Below, one piece after another: positions 43,832 through 51,511 of a DNA stretch of 64,000 bases. The notes under the pieces are model-generated. The model did not search any database. It was not told where the DNA came from and saw only the letters and a list, made by a program, of their open reading frames with translations. The stretch covers positions 248,001 to 312,000 of the forward strand of contig NZ_PENI01000008.1 in assembly GCF_003688995.1 (NCBI RefSeq). Direction: 5' to 3'. The position numbers were made by a program, and so were the translations under genes. Positions within the stretch are counted from its first letter, which is position 1, and every line of letters begins with the position of its first letter. This DNA is from Streptomyces shenzhenensis (GTDB lineage: Bacteria > Actinomycetota > Actinomycetes > Streptomycetales > Streptomycetaceae).

Positions 43832-44590
43832 GTGACCACTGCCGTGCAAGGAACGACCGTCGACATCCCCACCCCGGATGGCACCGCGGACGCATACCTG
43901 ACCCATCCCGACGACAGCACCTCGCACCCCGCTGTGCTGTTCTACATGGACGCCTTCGGGTTGCGTCCGCACCTCAAGACCATGGCGGACCGGCTTGCCT
44001 CCGCCGGCTACACGGTCCTGGTCCCCAATGTCTTCTACCGTTACCGGCGGGCGCCTGTGGTGGACCTGCCTGAGTTCATCGACCCGGTCCGGCGCCCCGA
44101 GATCATCCGAAGCATCGGCCCGGCCGCACAGGCCCTGACCCCCGAAGCGGCCATGCGTGACGCCGGTGCCTATCTGGACTGGCTGGCCGCTTCACGGCTG
44201 ACCACCGAGGAGCCGGCAGGTGTCACTGGTTACTGTATGGGTGCGGGACTGGCCCTGCGTACCGCGGGCACCTACCCGGGACGGGTCGCCGCCGCGGCTG
44301 GATTCCACGGGGCGTATCTTGCGACCGACGCCCCGGACAGCCCGCACCTGCTCGCCGATCGCATCACCGCCGAACTCTACTTCGGCCACGCCGATCAGGA
44401 CTCCACCAACCCCGCTGAGCAGATCGAGCGACTCGGTCGAGCCCTGGTCGAAGCCGGAGTCCGGCACCGCAGTGAGGTCTACGCCCGTGCCCAGCACGGC
44501 TTCACGCAGGCCGACACGTCGATGCACAGCACCGAAGCAACGGAACGCCATTGGGCAGCCCTGCTGGACCTTTTCAGCCGCAGGCTCTGA
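43832..44590 (+). CDS. Dienelactone hydrolase family protein
   Basis: 252 residues from GTG 43832. The alpha/beta-hydrolase layout shows a nucleophilic Cys in GYCMGAGLAL near residue 135, an acid in GHADQDSTNP and a His in ARAQHGFTQ. Cys rather than Ser is typical for the dienelactone hydrolase family, which opens lactone rings. It follows the F420-reductase-like gene by 5 bases and is convergent with the response-regulator gene 20 bases on. Confidence 0.9.
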   Translation: MTTAVQGTTVDIPTPDGTADAYLTHPDDSTSHPAVLFYMDAFGLRPHLKTMADRLASAGYTVLVPNVFYRYRRAPVVDLPEFIDPVRRPEIIRSIGPAAQALTPEAAMRDAGAYLDWLAASRLTTEEPAGVTGYCMGAGLALRTAGTYPGRVAAAAGFHGAYLATDAPDSPHLLADRITAELYFGHADQDSTNPAEQIERLGRALVEAGVRHRSEVYARAQHGFTQADTSMHSTEATERHWAALLDLFSRRL

Positions 44591-44611
44591 CACCCCCGGC
44601 CCTGTGCCACA

Positions 44612-45265
44612 TCATGGACGCCCTGTGTGGGCCAGATAGGCCAGGACAGCCAGGACCCTGCGGTGCCCGCTGTCGCTCGGCGGCAGGCCCAGCTTCTGGA
44701 AGACATTGCCGATGTGCTTGTGTACAGCGCGCTCGGTGACGACGAGTGTCCTGGCGATGGTCGCGTTGTCATGGCCCTCAGCCATCAACTTCAGTACCTC
44801 GCGCTCTCGCGGGGTGAGCGAGTCCAGCGGTGAGTCGCGGCGACGGGTGAGGAGTTCGGCGACCACCTCCGGGTCGATGGCGGTGCCGCCCTTGGCCACC
44901 CGGTCCAGGGCGTCGAGGAACTCGTCCACCCGGCCGACCCGGTCCTTCAGCAGATAGCCGATCCCGCCCGCCCCGCCGCCGAGCAACTCGGTGGCATAGG
45001 ACTCTTCGACATACTGCGACAGGACCAGCACCGGCAGACCGGGGATCTCCCTGCGTGCCTCGAGCGCGGCACGCAGGCCTTCGTCGCGGAAACCCGGTGG
45101 CATCCGCACGTCGAGAACGGCGGCATCCGGGCGGTGCTTCAGCAACGCGGGCATGATCTCGGGTCCGCTGCCTGCGACAGCCACGACCTCATGTCCGGCC
45201 GAGGTCATCAGCAGGACGAGCCCTTCCCGCAGCAGGGCATTGTCCTCGGCGATCACCACACGCAC
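44612..45265 (-). CDS. NarL-type two-component response regulator
   Basis: 217 residues from GTG 45265. Receiver domain: AEDNALLREGL at the acidic pocket, phospho-acceptor Asp in AVLDVRMPPG near 55, and Lys in GYLLKDRV near 104. C-terminal LuxR-type helix-turn-helix: SLTPREREVLKLMAEGHDNA, TERAVHKHIGNVFQKLGL. It begins inside the kinase gene (13-base overlap), so kinase and regulator are made together. The target genes are unknown. Confidence 0.93.
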   Translation of the reverse strand: MRVVIAEDNALLREGLVLLMTSAGHEVVAVAGSGPEIMPALLKHRPDAAVLDVRMPPGFRDEGLRAALEARREIPGLPVLVLSQYVEESYATELLGGGAGGIGYLLKDRVGRVDEFLDALDRVAKGGTAIDPEVVAELLTRRRDSPLDSLTPREREVLKLMAEGHDNATIARTLVVTERAVHKHIGNVFQKLGLPPSDSGHRRVLAVLAYLAHTGRP

Positions 45266-46404
45266 GGCAACTCCACTTCGATCACGGTCGGCCCTCCCGC
45301 GGGACTGGACACTTCCATGATCCCGTCGAGCGCGGCCACACGTCGCCGCATGCCGAGCAGCCCGGAGCCGGAGGATTCATCGGCGCCGCCCCCGCCTTCG
45401 TCCTTGACCCGCACACGCAGTCCGCGCCGGACTCGGGCCAGGTGTACCTCGGCCTGGGAGACCCCACTGTACTTGGCAGCATTGGTCAGTGATTCGGCCA
45501 CCACGAAGTAGGCGGCTGTCTCCACCGCCGCAGGTGCCCGTACTCCTTCGTCCAGGCCGCCGTCGTCCACGACGACGTCCAATCCGCTGCCGGCCGCCAG
45601 TGCCCGCACCGCGCCCGCGAGGCCGCGGTCGCTGAGAACCGGCGGATGGATGCCCCGCACGACCTGCCGCAGCTCCGTCAGCGCTTTCTCGGCCTGTTCC
45701 TGGGCCTCGTTCAGCAGCTTGAGAGCGAGTTCGGGATCCTGGCCGTAGGCGCGCTTGGCGAGCCCGAGCCGCATGGACAGCGCCACGAGTCGCGCCTGTG
45801 CCCCGTCGTGCAGGTCCCGCTCGATACGGCGGAGCTCGGCGCCGTGTGCAGCGATTGCGTCAGCGCGGGTTGCCGCCAGTTCCTCGACCCGGGCAGTCAG
45901 CTGCACCTGCGGGGACGGCTTGAGCAGGGCGGTCGACCAGTCGGCATCCAGGTCGGCGAGCCGCACGATCAACGGCAGCACAACCGCCTCGCGGCGCAGC
46001 AGTCCGCACCACACGCCGTCGATGACCAGCCCCGCGAGCCACAGGGGCACGGCCAAGGCGAACATCGCGCCGTACAACCAGTAGGCGGCCATCCAGCGCA
46101 GATCGGTGCGGGTGCCGGGATCACGCAGAGCGCTGACGAGCCGCTCGCGCATGGTCCCGGTGAAGGGCCTGTACACCTCGGGGATCTTCACGCCGGTCCA
46201 GGCGGCGGTCATGTTCCGCTTGGCCCCTGCGATCCGCCGCAGCAGCAGCACGGCCTCGGGCGTCAGCCAGGCACCGGCGACCGCCAGCGTCCCGAACGCG
46301 GCGATCAGCAGCACGGTGATGAAGAGCCACGTTCCGAACGCCATCGCCGCGGCTCCGGCGAGGTAGGCCGTGGCCCGAGCGGCGCGCCGCACTGTCTTCC
46401 ACAT
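45253..46404 (-). CDS. Sensor histidine kinase (HisKA_3, NarX/DesK-like)
   Basis: 383 residues. N-terminal sensor with about four membrane helices (AAAMAFGTWLFITVLLIAAF; YWLYGAMFALAVPLWLAGLV), of the Streptomyces putative-sensor type. The H-box ELRRIERDLHDGAQARLVAL near residue 197 has the phosphorylated His. The HATPase region shows SLTNAAKYSGVSQ (N-box) near 302 and GSGLLGMRRR (G-box). ATG 46404 follows a 344-base non-coding stretch. The overlap with the regulator makes it a two-gene operon. Confidence 0.92.
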   Translation of the reverse strand: MWKTVRRAARATAYLAGAAAMAFGTWLFITVLLIAAFGTLAVAGAWLTPEAVLLLRRIAGAKRNMTAAWTGVKIPEVYRPFTGTMRERLVSALRDPGTRTDLRWMAAYWLYGAMFALAVPLWLAGLVIDGVWCGLLRREAVVLPLIVRLADLDADWSTALLKPSPQVQLTARVEELAATRADAIAAHGAELRRIERDLHDGAQARLVALSMRLGLAKRAYGQDPELALKLLNEAQEQAEKALTELRQVVRGIHPPVLSDRGLAGAVRALAAGSGLDVVVDDGGLDEGVRAPAAVETAAYFVVAESLTNAAKYSGVSQAEVHLARVRRGLRVRVKDEGGGGADESSGSGLLGMRRRVAALDGIMEVSSPAGGPTVIEVELPCVW

Positions 46405-46491
46405 GGGTCAACGCTAGACGATCGCCCCTTCGAGAAGAGGGGAGCCTGCTCCCTTGCGAAGGCAGAGATCCGGTCGGGGCGGCTGCCGAGT

Positions 46492-46542
46492 CTTCGGACG
46501 GGACGGCGGCCCAGGGGAAGGGCCTGGCCGCCCCGTCCGAAG
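46492..46542. terminator. Hairpin in the 344-base space before the kinase gene
   Basis: An 11-bp perfect outer stem (CTTCGGACGGG with CCCGTCCGAAG), then 4 more bp after one mismatch. It lies upstream of the kinase gene and 207 bases past the stop of the small secreted protein gene; it may end that transcript. Confidence 0.55.
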
Positions 46543-46638
46543 AAGCACCGACCACCCGTCCCCACGGGCTCGGTGCTGTGGGGGCGTCGCCGCTCATGAC
46601 GCCCCCGGCTGGAAACTGCCGACGGTACCGCCGGCAGA

Positions 46639-46683
46639 TTGCTTGACTTAGGCAAGCATAATGCCGTTACTTAAGTCAAGCAA
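46639..46683. repeat. 12-bp perfect inverted repeat in an AT-rich patch
   Basis: TTGCTTGACTTA at 46639-46650 and TAAGTCAAGCAA at 46672-46683, 21-base loop; within it TGCTTG-ACTTAGG-CAAGCA forms a smaller hairpin. The left arm carries TTGACTT, a -35-like sequence. The patch is far richer in A/T than its surroundings. It could be an operator pair of MarR/HxlR type or a remnant of an element; no gene lies in this 344-base stretch. Confidence 0.6.
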
Positions 46684-46748
46684 ATTATGGTGTCCGGTCG
46701 GCTGGGGAGCCCAAGCGCACCTGCGTGCCTCGGCGTCGAAGGGCGTTG

Positions 46749-46985
46749 TCAGCAGTCCCGAGAGAGCCAGAGGATCTGGTCCTGGACCCAACGGCTGCGG
46801 GCGTCGTCCACGTGTCCCTGGTGGTGACGATCTGTGGACTGGACGGAGCGGGACGTGGGGGCGGAGACGTCGCTGTGCTCGATCGTCGCCGCTGAGGCGG
46901 AGCCCCCGACGGCGAGGATGGCGGCCGCTGCGACGGCTGCCGTGGTGGCCGCGAGGGAGACTCGGCGCGCAATCTTGTGGGACAT
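46749..46985 (-). CDS. Small secreted protein, 78 aa
   Basis: ATG 46985 is preceded by AAGGAGAAAACC, a very strong ribosome site, so this short frame is real. The first ~35 residues are a signal peptide (SHKIARRVSLAATTAAVAAA, AILAVGGSASA then AT). The mature ~43 residues are hydrophilic, His- and Ser-rich (EHSDVSAPTSRS, DRHHQGHVDD), ending WLSRDC with a single Cys. I know no such family. It could be a peptide signal or a minor secreted factor. It is between a NarL-type kinase pair and a LuxR-type regulator; a palindrome lies ~130 bases upstream. Confidence 0.75.
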   Translation of the reverse strand: MSHKIARRVSLAATTAAVAAAAILAVGGSASAATIEHSDVSAPTSRSVQSTDRHHQGHVDDARSRWVQDQILWLSRDC

Positions 46986-47116
46986 GGTTTTCTCCTTGGA
47001 GGCCCCTTGCGGGATTCGTGACATCTATGCGGTCGATGCGGAAACTTGGATTCGATCTGTCCTCTACGATCGCGTGTCACGCTTGCCGCGACGATGGCCT
47101 GGGCTCCCGAATGCCT

Positions 47117-47134
47117 GGTGTAGTCATCTACACC
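47117..47134. promoter_or_regulatory. Palindrome GGTGTAG-TCAT-CTACACC
   Basis: Perfect 7+4+7 inverted repeat, between the LuxR-type gene and the secreted-protein gene (~130 bases upstream of the latter). Same half-sites and spacing as 21874-21891. Confidence 0.5.
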
Positions 47135-47171
47135 CATCGAGCAACGCCGTGTCGTCGGCCGCCCACCGCTG

Positions 47172-47861
47172 TCAGGCCTTCTCCTGGTCCTCGTCCCGCA
47201 GGCGGACGAGACCGCTGCGATGTGCCTCGGCCACCAGTTGCGCGCGGCTTCTCACATTGAGCTTCACCATGGCCCGGTTGATGTGGGTCTTGACGGTGAG
47301 GTGCGAGACGATCAAGCGGCTGGAGATCTCTTTGTTGTCCAGCCCGAGTGCCGCGAGGCAGACGACTTCGCGCTCTCTGGGAGTGAGCTCGCTCAACCGC
47401 TGTTCCGTTTCGCCGCCGGAGCCCGGCCGCAGCAGTGGGAACACCTTGTCGAGGACGCACCGTGTCGCAGCGGGTGACAAATGCGCATCGCCACGCGCGA
47501 CCGCCCTGATCGCCTCGACGAGAACCTCCGGCCGCGCGTCGCTCTCAAGAAATCCGCTGACGCCGGAATTCAGCGCGCCGAGCACCCAGTCGTCCGCAGT
47601 GGAATCGGAGAGCATGACCGTACGGACGTCGGGCAGTTCGTTTGATCCCGCGATCTGGCGGGCGACTTCGATTCCGTCGAAACCCTCGGCGTGAGCGTGA
47701 ATGACAACTACGTCCGGCTGCAGAGCGTAGGCCAGACGAACACCCTCGATACCGCTTTCGACCGCTGCGACGATCTGAATGTCCGGTGCGCTTTCGACGA
47801 GTTTGCCGATTCGGGAGTGCACAGAGGTCCGACCGCCGGCCAGCAGTACACGCAGCACCAT
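47172..47861 (-). CDS. LuxR/NarL-type regulator
   Basis: About 229 residues. ATG 47861 is chosen because AAGGA lies five bases upstream (MVLRVLLAGGRTSVHSRIGK); open frame continues to 47888. Receiver-like N-domain: the residue at the phosphorylation position is His in VVVIHAHAEGFDG where Asp is expected, so normal phosphorylation is unlikely. C-terminal helix-turn-helix: ELTPREREVVCLAALGLDNK and SHLTVKTHINRAMVKLNV. It is probably an orphan, working without a kinase. It precedes the small secreted protein gene in the same direction. Confidence 0.88.
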   Translation of the reverse strand: MVLRVLLAGGRTSVHSRIGKLVESAPDIQIVAAVESGIEGVRLAYALQPDVVVIHAHAEGFDGIEVARQIAGSNELPDVRTVMLSDSTADDWVLGALNSGVSGFLESDARPEVLVEAIRAVARGDAHLSPAATRCVLDKVFPLLRPGSGGETEQRLSELTPREREVVCLAALGLDNKEISSRLIVSHLTVKTHINRAMVKLNVRSRAQLVAEAHRSGLVRLRDEDQEKA

Positions 47862-48133
47862 CCACATCCTTGCTGAACATCGAAACAAAGGAACGCAGTT
47901 GTCCGGCCGCCGGCACCTCTCAGCGCAGCGGAACCGCGAAGGTCACCGAGCCGCGCCGCCGGACATAGGCCAATTTCAGGGCCGATCTCCGATGTCGGAC
48001 GCACACCCCGCAGGCTCCGGCGACTCGTCGCTCACATGTACCGTGGTCTGCAGCGAATGACGGACCGAGGGGCACATTCGGGCGCAACCTTCCTCGGGAA
48101 ATAGCGGCCGGACCGTCTACACGCCCGTAAACG

Positions 48134-48151
48134 GTCTACAACACTGTAGTC
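48134..48151. promoter_or_regulatory. BlaI-like operator GTCTACA-ACAC-TGTAGTC
   Basis: TACA-N4-TGTA with matching flanks, 49 bases before the M56 gene start. The TACA/TGTA core is that of BlaI/MecI operators, whose usual targets are M56 genes. It lies in the 338-base non-coding stretch 47862-48199, which otherwise shows nothing. Confidence 0.5.
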
Positions 48152-48199
48152 GAAATCTGGGGTGAGTGTGTAGGTGGCCGCCGAAGACGAGGGACCCCG

Positions 48200-49135
48200 T
48201 TGCTGACTCCGCTTTTTCTGGTGCCGATGCTGCTGCCGTTCTCGCTGAGCCTGGCGGCGGGCCGCATAGTGTCCTGGGCGCGGCCGGCGGTGGCTTTGTG
48301 GATCCTCGCGGTGAGTACGACGGTGCTTGCCGTGGCCTGTGTCGTCTCTCTCGCCGCTCTGGTCCTGACGGGCTTGTACCTCGTACCGGCCTTCGCCGAG
48401 CTGAATCACTTCGTCCGGCATCTGTGCACCCCGTCCGCACACCTCATGGGCGCGATGGCGGTCCTGGCGGCCTGCGCCCTGGGCATCGGCGGTCTGTGTC
48501 TCGGGTGTTCGGCGGTGCGGCACGGCCGCACGCTGAGAGCGGCACAGCGCAAGGTCGCCGAGCTTCCCGTCGTGGGCGACCTGTGCGTCATCGACTCACC
48601 CCGGCCCGACGCGTACGCCCTGCCGGGCCGCGTCAACCGCATCGTCGTGACGGCAGGAATGCTGCGCAGCCTGCGGGCCGCCGAGCGAGAAGTGCTCTTC
48701 GCCCATGAACGTGCGCACAACGCGGAACGGCACCATTACTTCCTCGCCGTCGCCGAGATCGCGGCGAACTGTCATCCCGCGCTTCGCCGGGTGCGGGACG
48801 CCATCCGCCTCGCTGCCGAACTCGCGGCCGACGAAGCGGCGGCCCGGGCCGTCGGGGACCGCAAACTGGCCGCCGTCGCGGTGGCCCGAGCCGCCTTGGC
48901 CAGCCATGAGGCGGGCCCTACGACACGTCCCTACCTGACGCTCGGAGCCGAGACCGGGCCGGTCGCGCACCGCGTCACGACACTCCTCGAGCCTTCGGCA
49001 CCCCGCACCACGGCATCGCGCTGGCTCGCCGTCATCGCGGCCCTTGTCGTGCTGCTGTCTGCGGGCGCGGCGGTGGCCGGTGTGCTCCATCTGCGGCACG
49101 AAGTGGGCGAGGCGCAGGGAGTCGTACCTCGCTGA
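48200..49135 (+). CDS. M56 family (BlaR1/MecR1-like) membrane metallopeptidase
   Basis: 311 residues. TTG 48200 with GAGGGA five bases upstream is the likely start. Three to four hydrophobic helices in the first 110 residues, then a zinc site HERAHNAERHH (HExxH) near 175, with ELAADEAAARAVGDRKLAAV carrying the third ligand Glu/Asp, and a C-terminal helix (AVIAALVVLLSAGAAVAG). There is no sensor penicillin-binding domain. In Streptomyces this family usually follows a BlaI-type repressor gene; none is found here, yet the operator is present. Confidence 0.88.
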   Translation: MLTPLFLVPMLLPFSLSLAAGRIVSWARPAVALWILAVSTTVLAVACVVSLAALVLTGLYLVPAFAELNHFVRHLCTPSAHLMGAMAVLAACALGIGGLCLGCSAVRHGRTLRAAQRKVAELPVVGDLCVIDSPRPDAYALPGRVNRIVVTAGMLRSLRAAEREVLFAHERAHNAERHHYFLAVAEIAANCHPALRRVRDAIRLAAELAADEAAARAVGDRKLAAVAVARAALASHEAGPTTRPYLTLGAETGPVAHRVTTLLEPSAPRTTASRWLAVIAALVVLLSAGAAVAGVLHLRHEVGEAQGVVPR

Positions 49136-49160
49136 CCGCGCCCACGACGGTGAAGGGCGT

Positions 49161-50699
49161 TCACGTGGCTGCCAGGCGCGAGGAGAGCAACTCCCGTGTC
49201 GCCGCATGCCGGGGGGCGGCGAAGACGTCCGCGGTGGCGCCGGACTCCACGGCCCGCCCGTCGGCGAGGACCGTGATCGTATCGGTGCGTTCCCGGACGA
49301 GAGCCAGGTCATGGCTGATGACGATGAGCGTCATGCGGCGGTCCTGCCGCAGCCGGTGAAGGAGGCCCATCACCGCGTCTCCGGTGTCCGGGTCGAGCGC
49401 GGAGGTGATCTCGTCGCAGATGAGGATGTCCGGCTCGGCGGCCAACGCGCGTGCGATGGCGACCCGTTGGCGCTGCCCGCCGGACAGCTCGTGGGGATAC
49501 CGGCCGGTGAAGGACTCCGGAAGCCCGACCAGGTGCAGCAGTTCGTCCACCAGAGCGCCGATCGCGCCGGACGGCGTTCCGTGGTGGATACGCAGGGGCC
49601 TGGCCACGGACGAGCCGATGGTGCGGCTGGGGTTGAGCGCGCCGAGGGGATCCTGGGTGATCAGCTGGATCCGGCGGCGCTGTTCTCTGCTGCGACGCCG
49701 GATCGTCGCCGGGAGAACCGTGCCGTCCAGCCGTACGGTGCCGGACTGGCTCTTGCACAGGCCGACGAGTGTGCGGGCGAGCGTGGTCTTGCCGCACCCG
49801 GAGGCGCCGACGACCGCCGCGGCGGAGCCCTTGGCCACCGAGAGATGGATGCCTGCCAGCGCCGGACGCCCCGCTCCCCGGCGGGCGAAGGTGACGCCGA
49901 GATCCCGGACGTCGAGGACGGGGGCGCCAGGTGTGGCGATGCTCGGCGGTTCCGTTGCCGGGGCCGGGCGATGGGCCACGGGCCGCAGTGTGCTCGGCCG
50001 GCGGCCGCCGTCGGCCGTCAGGTGTACGGCATCGTCCGCCAGCCTCTCCACGACGTCCCTGTCGTGGGAGGAGAAGGCCACGGCGAAACGGTGTTCGCGG
50101 GTCAGCCGGCACAGCAGTTCGACGATCTCCTCGCGCAGCGCCGGATCGAGCCCGGCGGTGGGCTCGTCCAGGAGGAGGAGCCGAGGCCGTTTCGACAGGG
50201 CTCGGGCGAGTGCGACGCGCCGCAGCTGCCCGCCGGAGAGCTGTCCCGGACGACGTGCGGCGAAACCCTGGTCGGAGGGCAGACGCACGGCGGCCAGGAG
50301 TTCAGCGGCAGTGCTGTCCGAACCCAGTTCGGTGAGGAGTGTGCGGACCCGCAGCCGGGGATTGAGTGACGAGACGGGATCCTGGCCGACGTAGGCGATG
50401 TCGCTCCTGCGGATCGTCCGGCGGCTGTCGTCGTCGACTTGGAACATGTCGTGGCCGAGGACGCGCACCGTGCCGGCGGAGCGGGCGGTGCCGTGCGGCA
50501 GGTGGCCGAGGAAGGCACGCAGCAGCGTTGTCTTGCCCGCGCCCGACGGACCGGTGATGGCGAACAGGCGCCCGCCGCGGAGGCTGAGAGAGGTCTCCTC
50601 GAGGAGCTGTCGGCCGTCCCGCGCCCTGACGCCGAACCCACTCGCCGCGGCCACGAGTTCCTCGCGGTCCGCGTTGGTGTTCACGGGGGTGTGTCTCAC
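49161..50699 (-). CDS. Dpp/Opp-type ABC transporter, two ATPase domains fused
   Basis: 512 residues. Two ATP-binding cassettes in one chain: N-half Walker A GPSGAGKTT near 50, signature LSGGQLRRVALARAL, Walker B RLLLLDEPTAGLD; C-half Walker A GASGCGKTT near 310, signature LSGGQRQRVAIARAL, Walker B DILICDEITSALD. In most Opp/Dpp/Nik systems the two are separate (D and F). It is last in a four-gene leftward operon; GTG 50699 overlaps the permease stop (GTGA). Confidence 0.94.
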   Translation of the reverse strand: MRHTPVNTNADREELVAAASGFGVRARDGRQLLEETSLSLRGGRLFAITGPSGAGKTTLLRAFLGHLPHGTARSAGTVRVLGHDMFQVDDDSRRTIRRSDIAYVGQDPVSSLNPRLRVRTLLTELGSDSTAAELLAAVRLPSDQGFAARRPGQLSGGQLRRVALARALSKRPRLLLLDEPTAGLDPALREEIVELLCRLTREHRFAVAFSSHDRDVVERLADDAVHLTADGGRRPSTLRPVAHRPAPATEPPSIATPGAPVLDVRDLGVTFARRGAGRPALAGIHLSVAKGSAAAVVGASGCGKTTLARTLVGLCKSQSGTVRLDGTVLPATIRRRSREQRRRIQLITQDPLGALNPSRTIGSSVARPLRIHHGTPSGAIGALVDELLHLVGLPESFTGRYPHELSGGQRQRVAIARALAAEPDILICDEITSALDPDTGDAVMGLLHRLRQDRRMTLIVISHDLALVRERTDTITVLADGRAVESGATADVFAAPRHAATRELLSSRLAAT

Positions 50700-51511
50700 A
50701 GCAGCGTTGCCGCCTTTCGGCCTGTCTGCGGGGCCAGGGCGGCCGCCGCGAGGTTGACGCTCAGTGCCAGCAGACCGACGGCGGCGCTGGGGGCGATGAC
50801 GGCCCAGGGGTTGAGCAGGATTCCCGAGGAGTTCTCACGGATCATCAACGCCCAGTCGGCGGCCGGTGGTTGGGGGCCGACCTGAAGGAACCCGGCCATG
50901 GAGACGACGTAGACCGCCTCGACGAACCGCAGCCCGAGCAGGGCGAGCAGGGTGGCGCGCAGATTGGGCAGCACTTCGCGGACCACGAGGAACCACAGCC
51001 GTTCGCCGCCGGCGGCTGCCGCCTCGACATAGCCGGACGCGGCCACGGGAGCCGCGGCGCCGGCGGTGAGGCGGACTGCGTAGGGCAAGCCCAGCGCGAC
51101 GGCGGCGACGATCACGGCGAGGCGCCCGCCGCCGGGCCAGGACAGGGCGACCAGCATGACGCCCAGGACGGCGGGCAGCAGGATCAGCATGTCGGCGGCC
51201 CGCTCGACGACGCGCCCGACGACGGGCCGCAGGGCGCCGATCGTTCCGACCACGGCGGCCACCGCGGTCACCACCACGGCGATGAGCAGGGCCGACAGAA
51301 CGAGTTCACGCCCGCCCGCCAGCAGTCTGCTGAGCACGTCGCGGCCGAGTTGGTCGCCGCCGAGCGGCGCTCCATGACCGGGTTCGCCGAACGGCATGGT
51401 GACGGGCTTGTCCACGGCATGCGGAATGAGCCAGGGGCCGGCGAGGGCCAGCGTGACGAGCAGGGCGGCGGGGATCACCCGCGGCAGGACCGAGCGGGTC
51501 GAGGCCTTCAT
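50696..51511 (-). CDS. Dpp/Opp-type ABC transporter permease (DppC-like)
   Basis: About 271 residues from ATG 51511, which overlaps the preceding permease's stop (ATGA, 51508-51511). Five to six helices; the DppC signature DQLGRDVLSRLLAGGRELVL and EAAAAGGERLWFLVVREVLP (EAA loop) are clear. It pairs with the DppB-like protein as the membrane channel of a peptide-, nickel- or metallophore-type importer. Open frame extending upstream is inside the neighbouring gene. Confidence 0.92.
   Translation of the reverse strand: MKASTRSVLPRVIPAALLVTLALAGPWLIPHAVDKPVTMPFGEPGHGAPLGGDQLGRDVLSRLLAGGRELVLSALLIAVVVTAVAAVVGTIGALRPVVGRVVERAADMLILLPAVLGVMLVALSWPGGGRLAVIVAAVALGLPYAVRLTAGAAAPVAASGYVEAAAAGGERLWFLVVREVLPNLRATLLALLGLRFVEAVYVVSMAGFLQVGPQPPAADWALMIRENSSGILLNPWAVIAPSAAVGLLALSVNLAAAALAPQTGRKAATLL

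Noticed and set aside
46661..47260. A + strand open frame of 199 codons opposite the small secreted protein
   Set aside because: No ribosome site, Arg/Pro-rich translation, and the opposite strand has a strong ribosome site and signal peptide.
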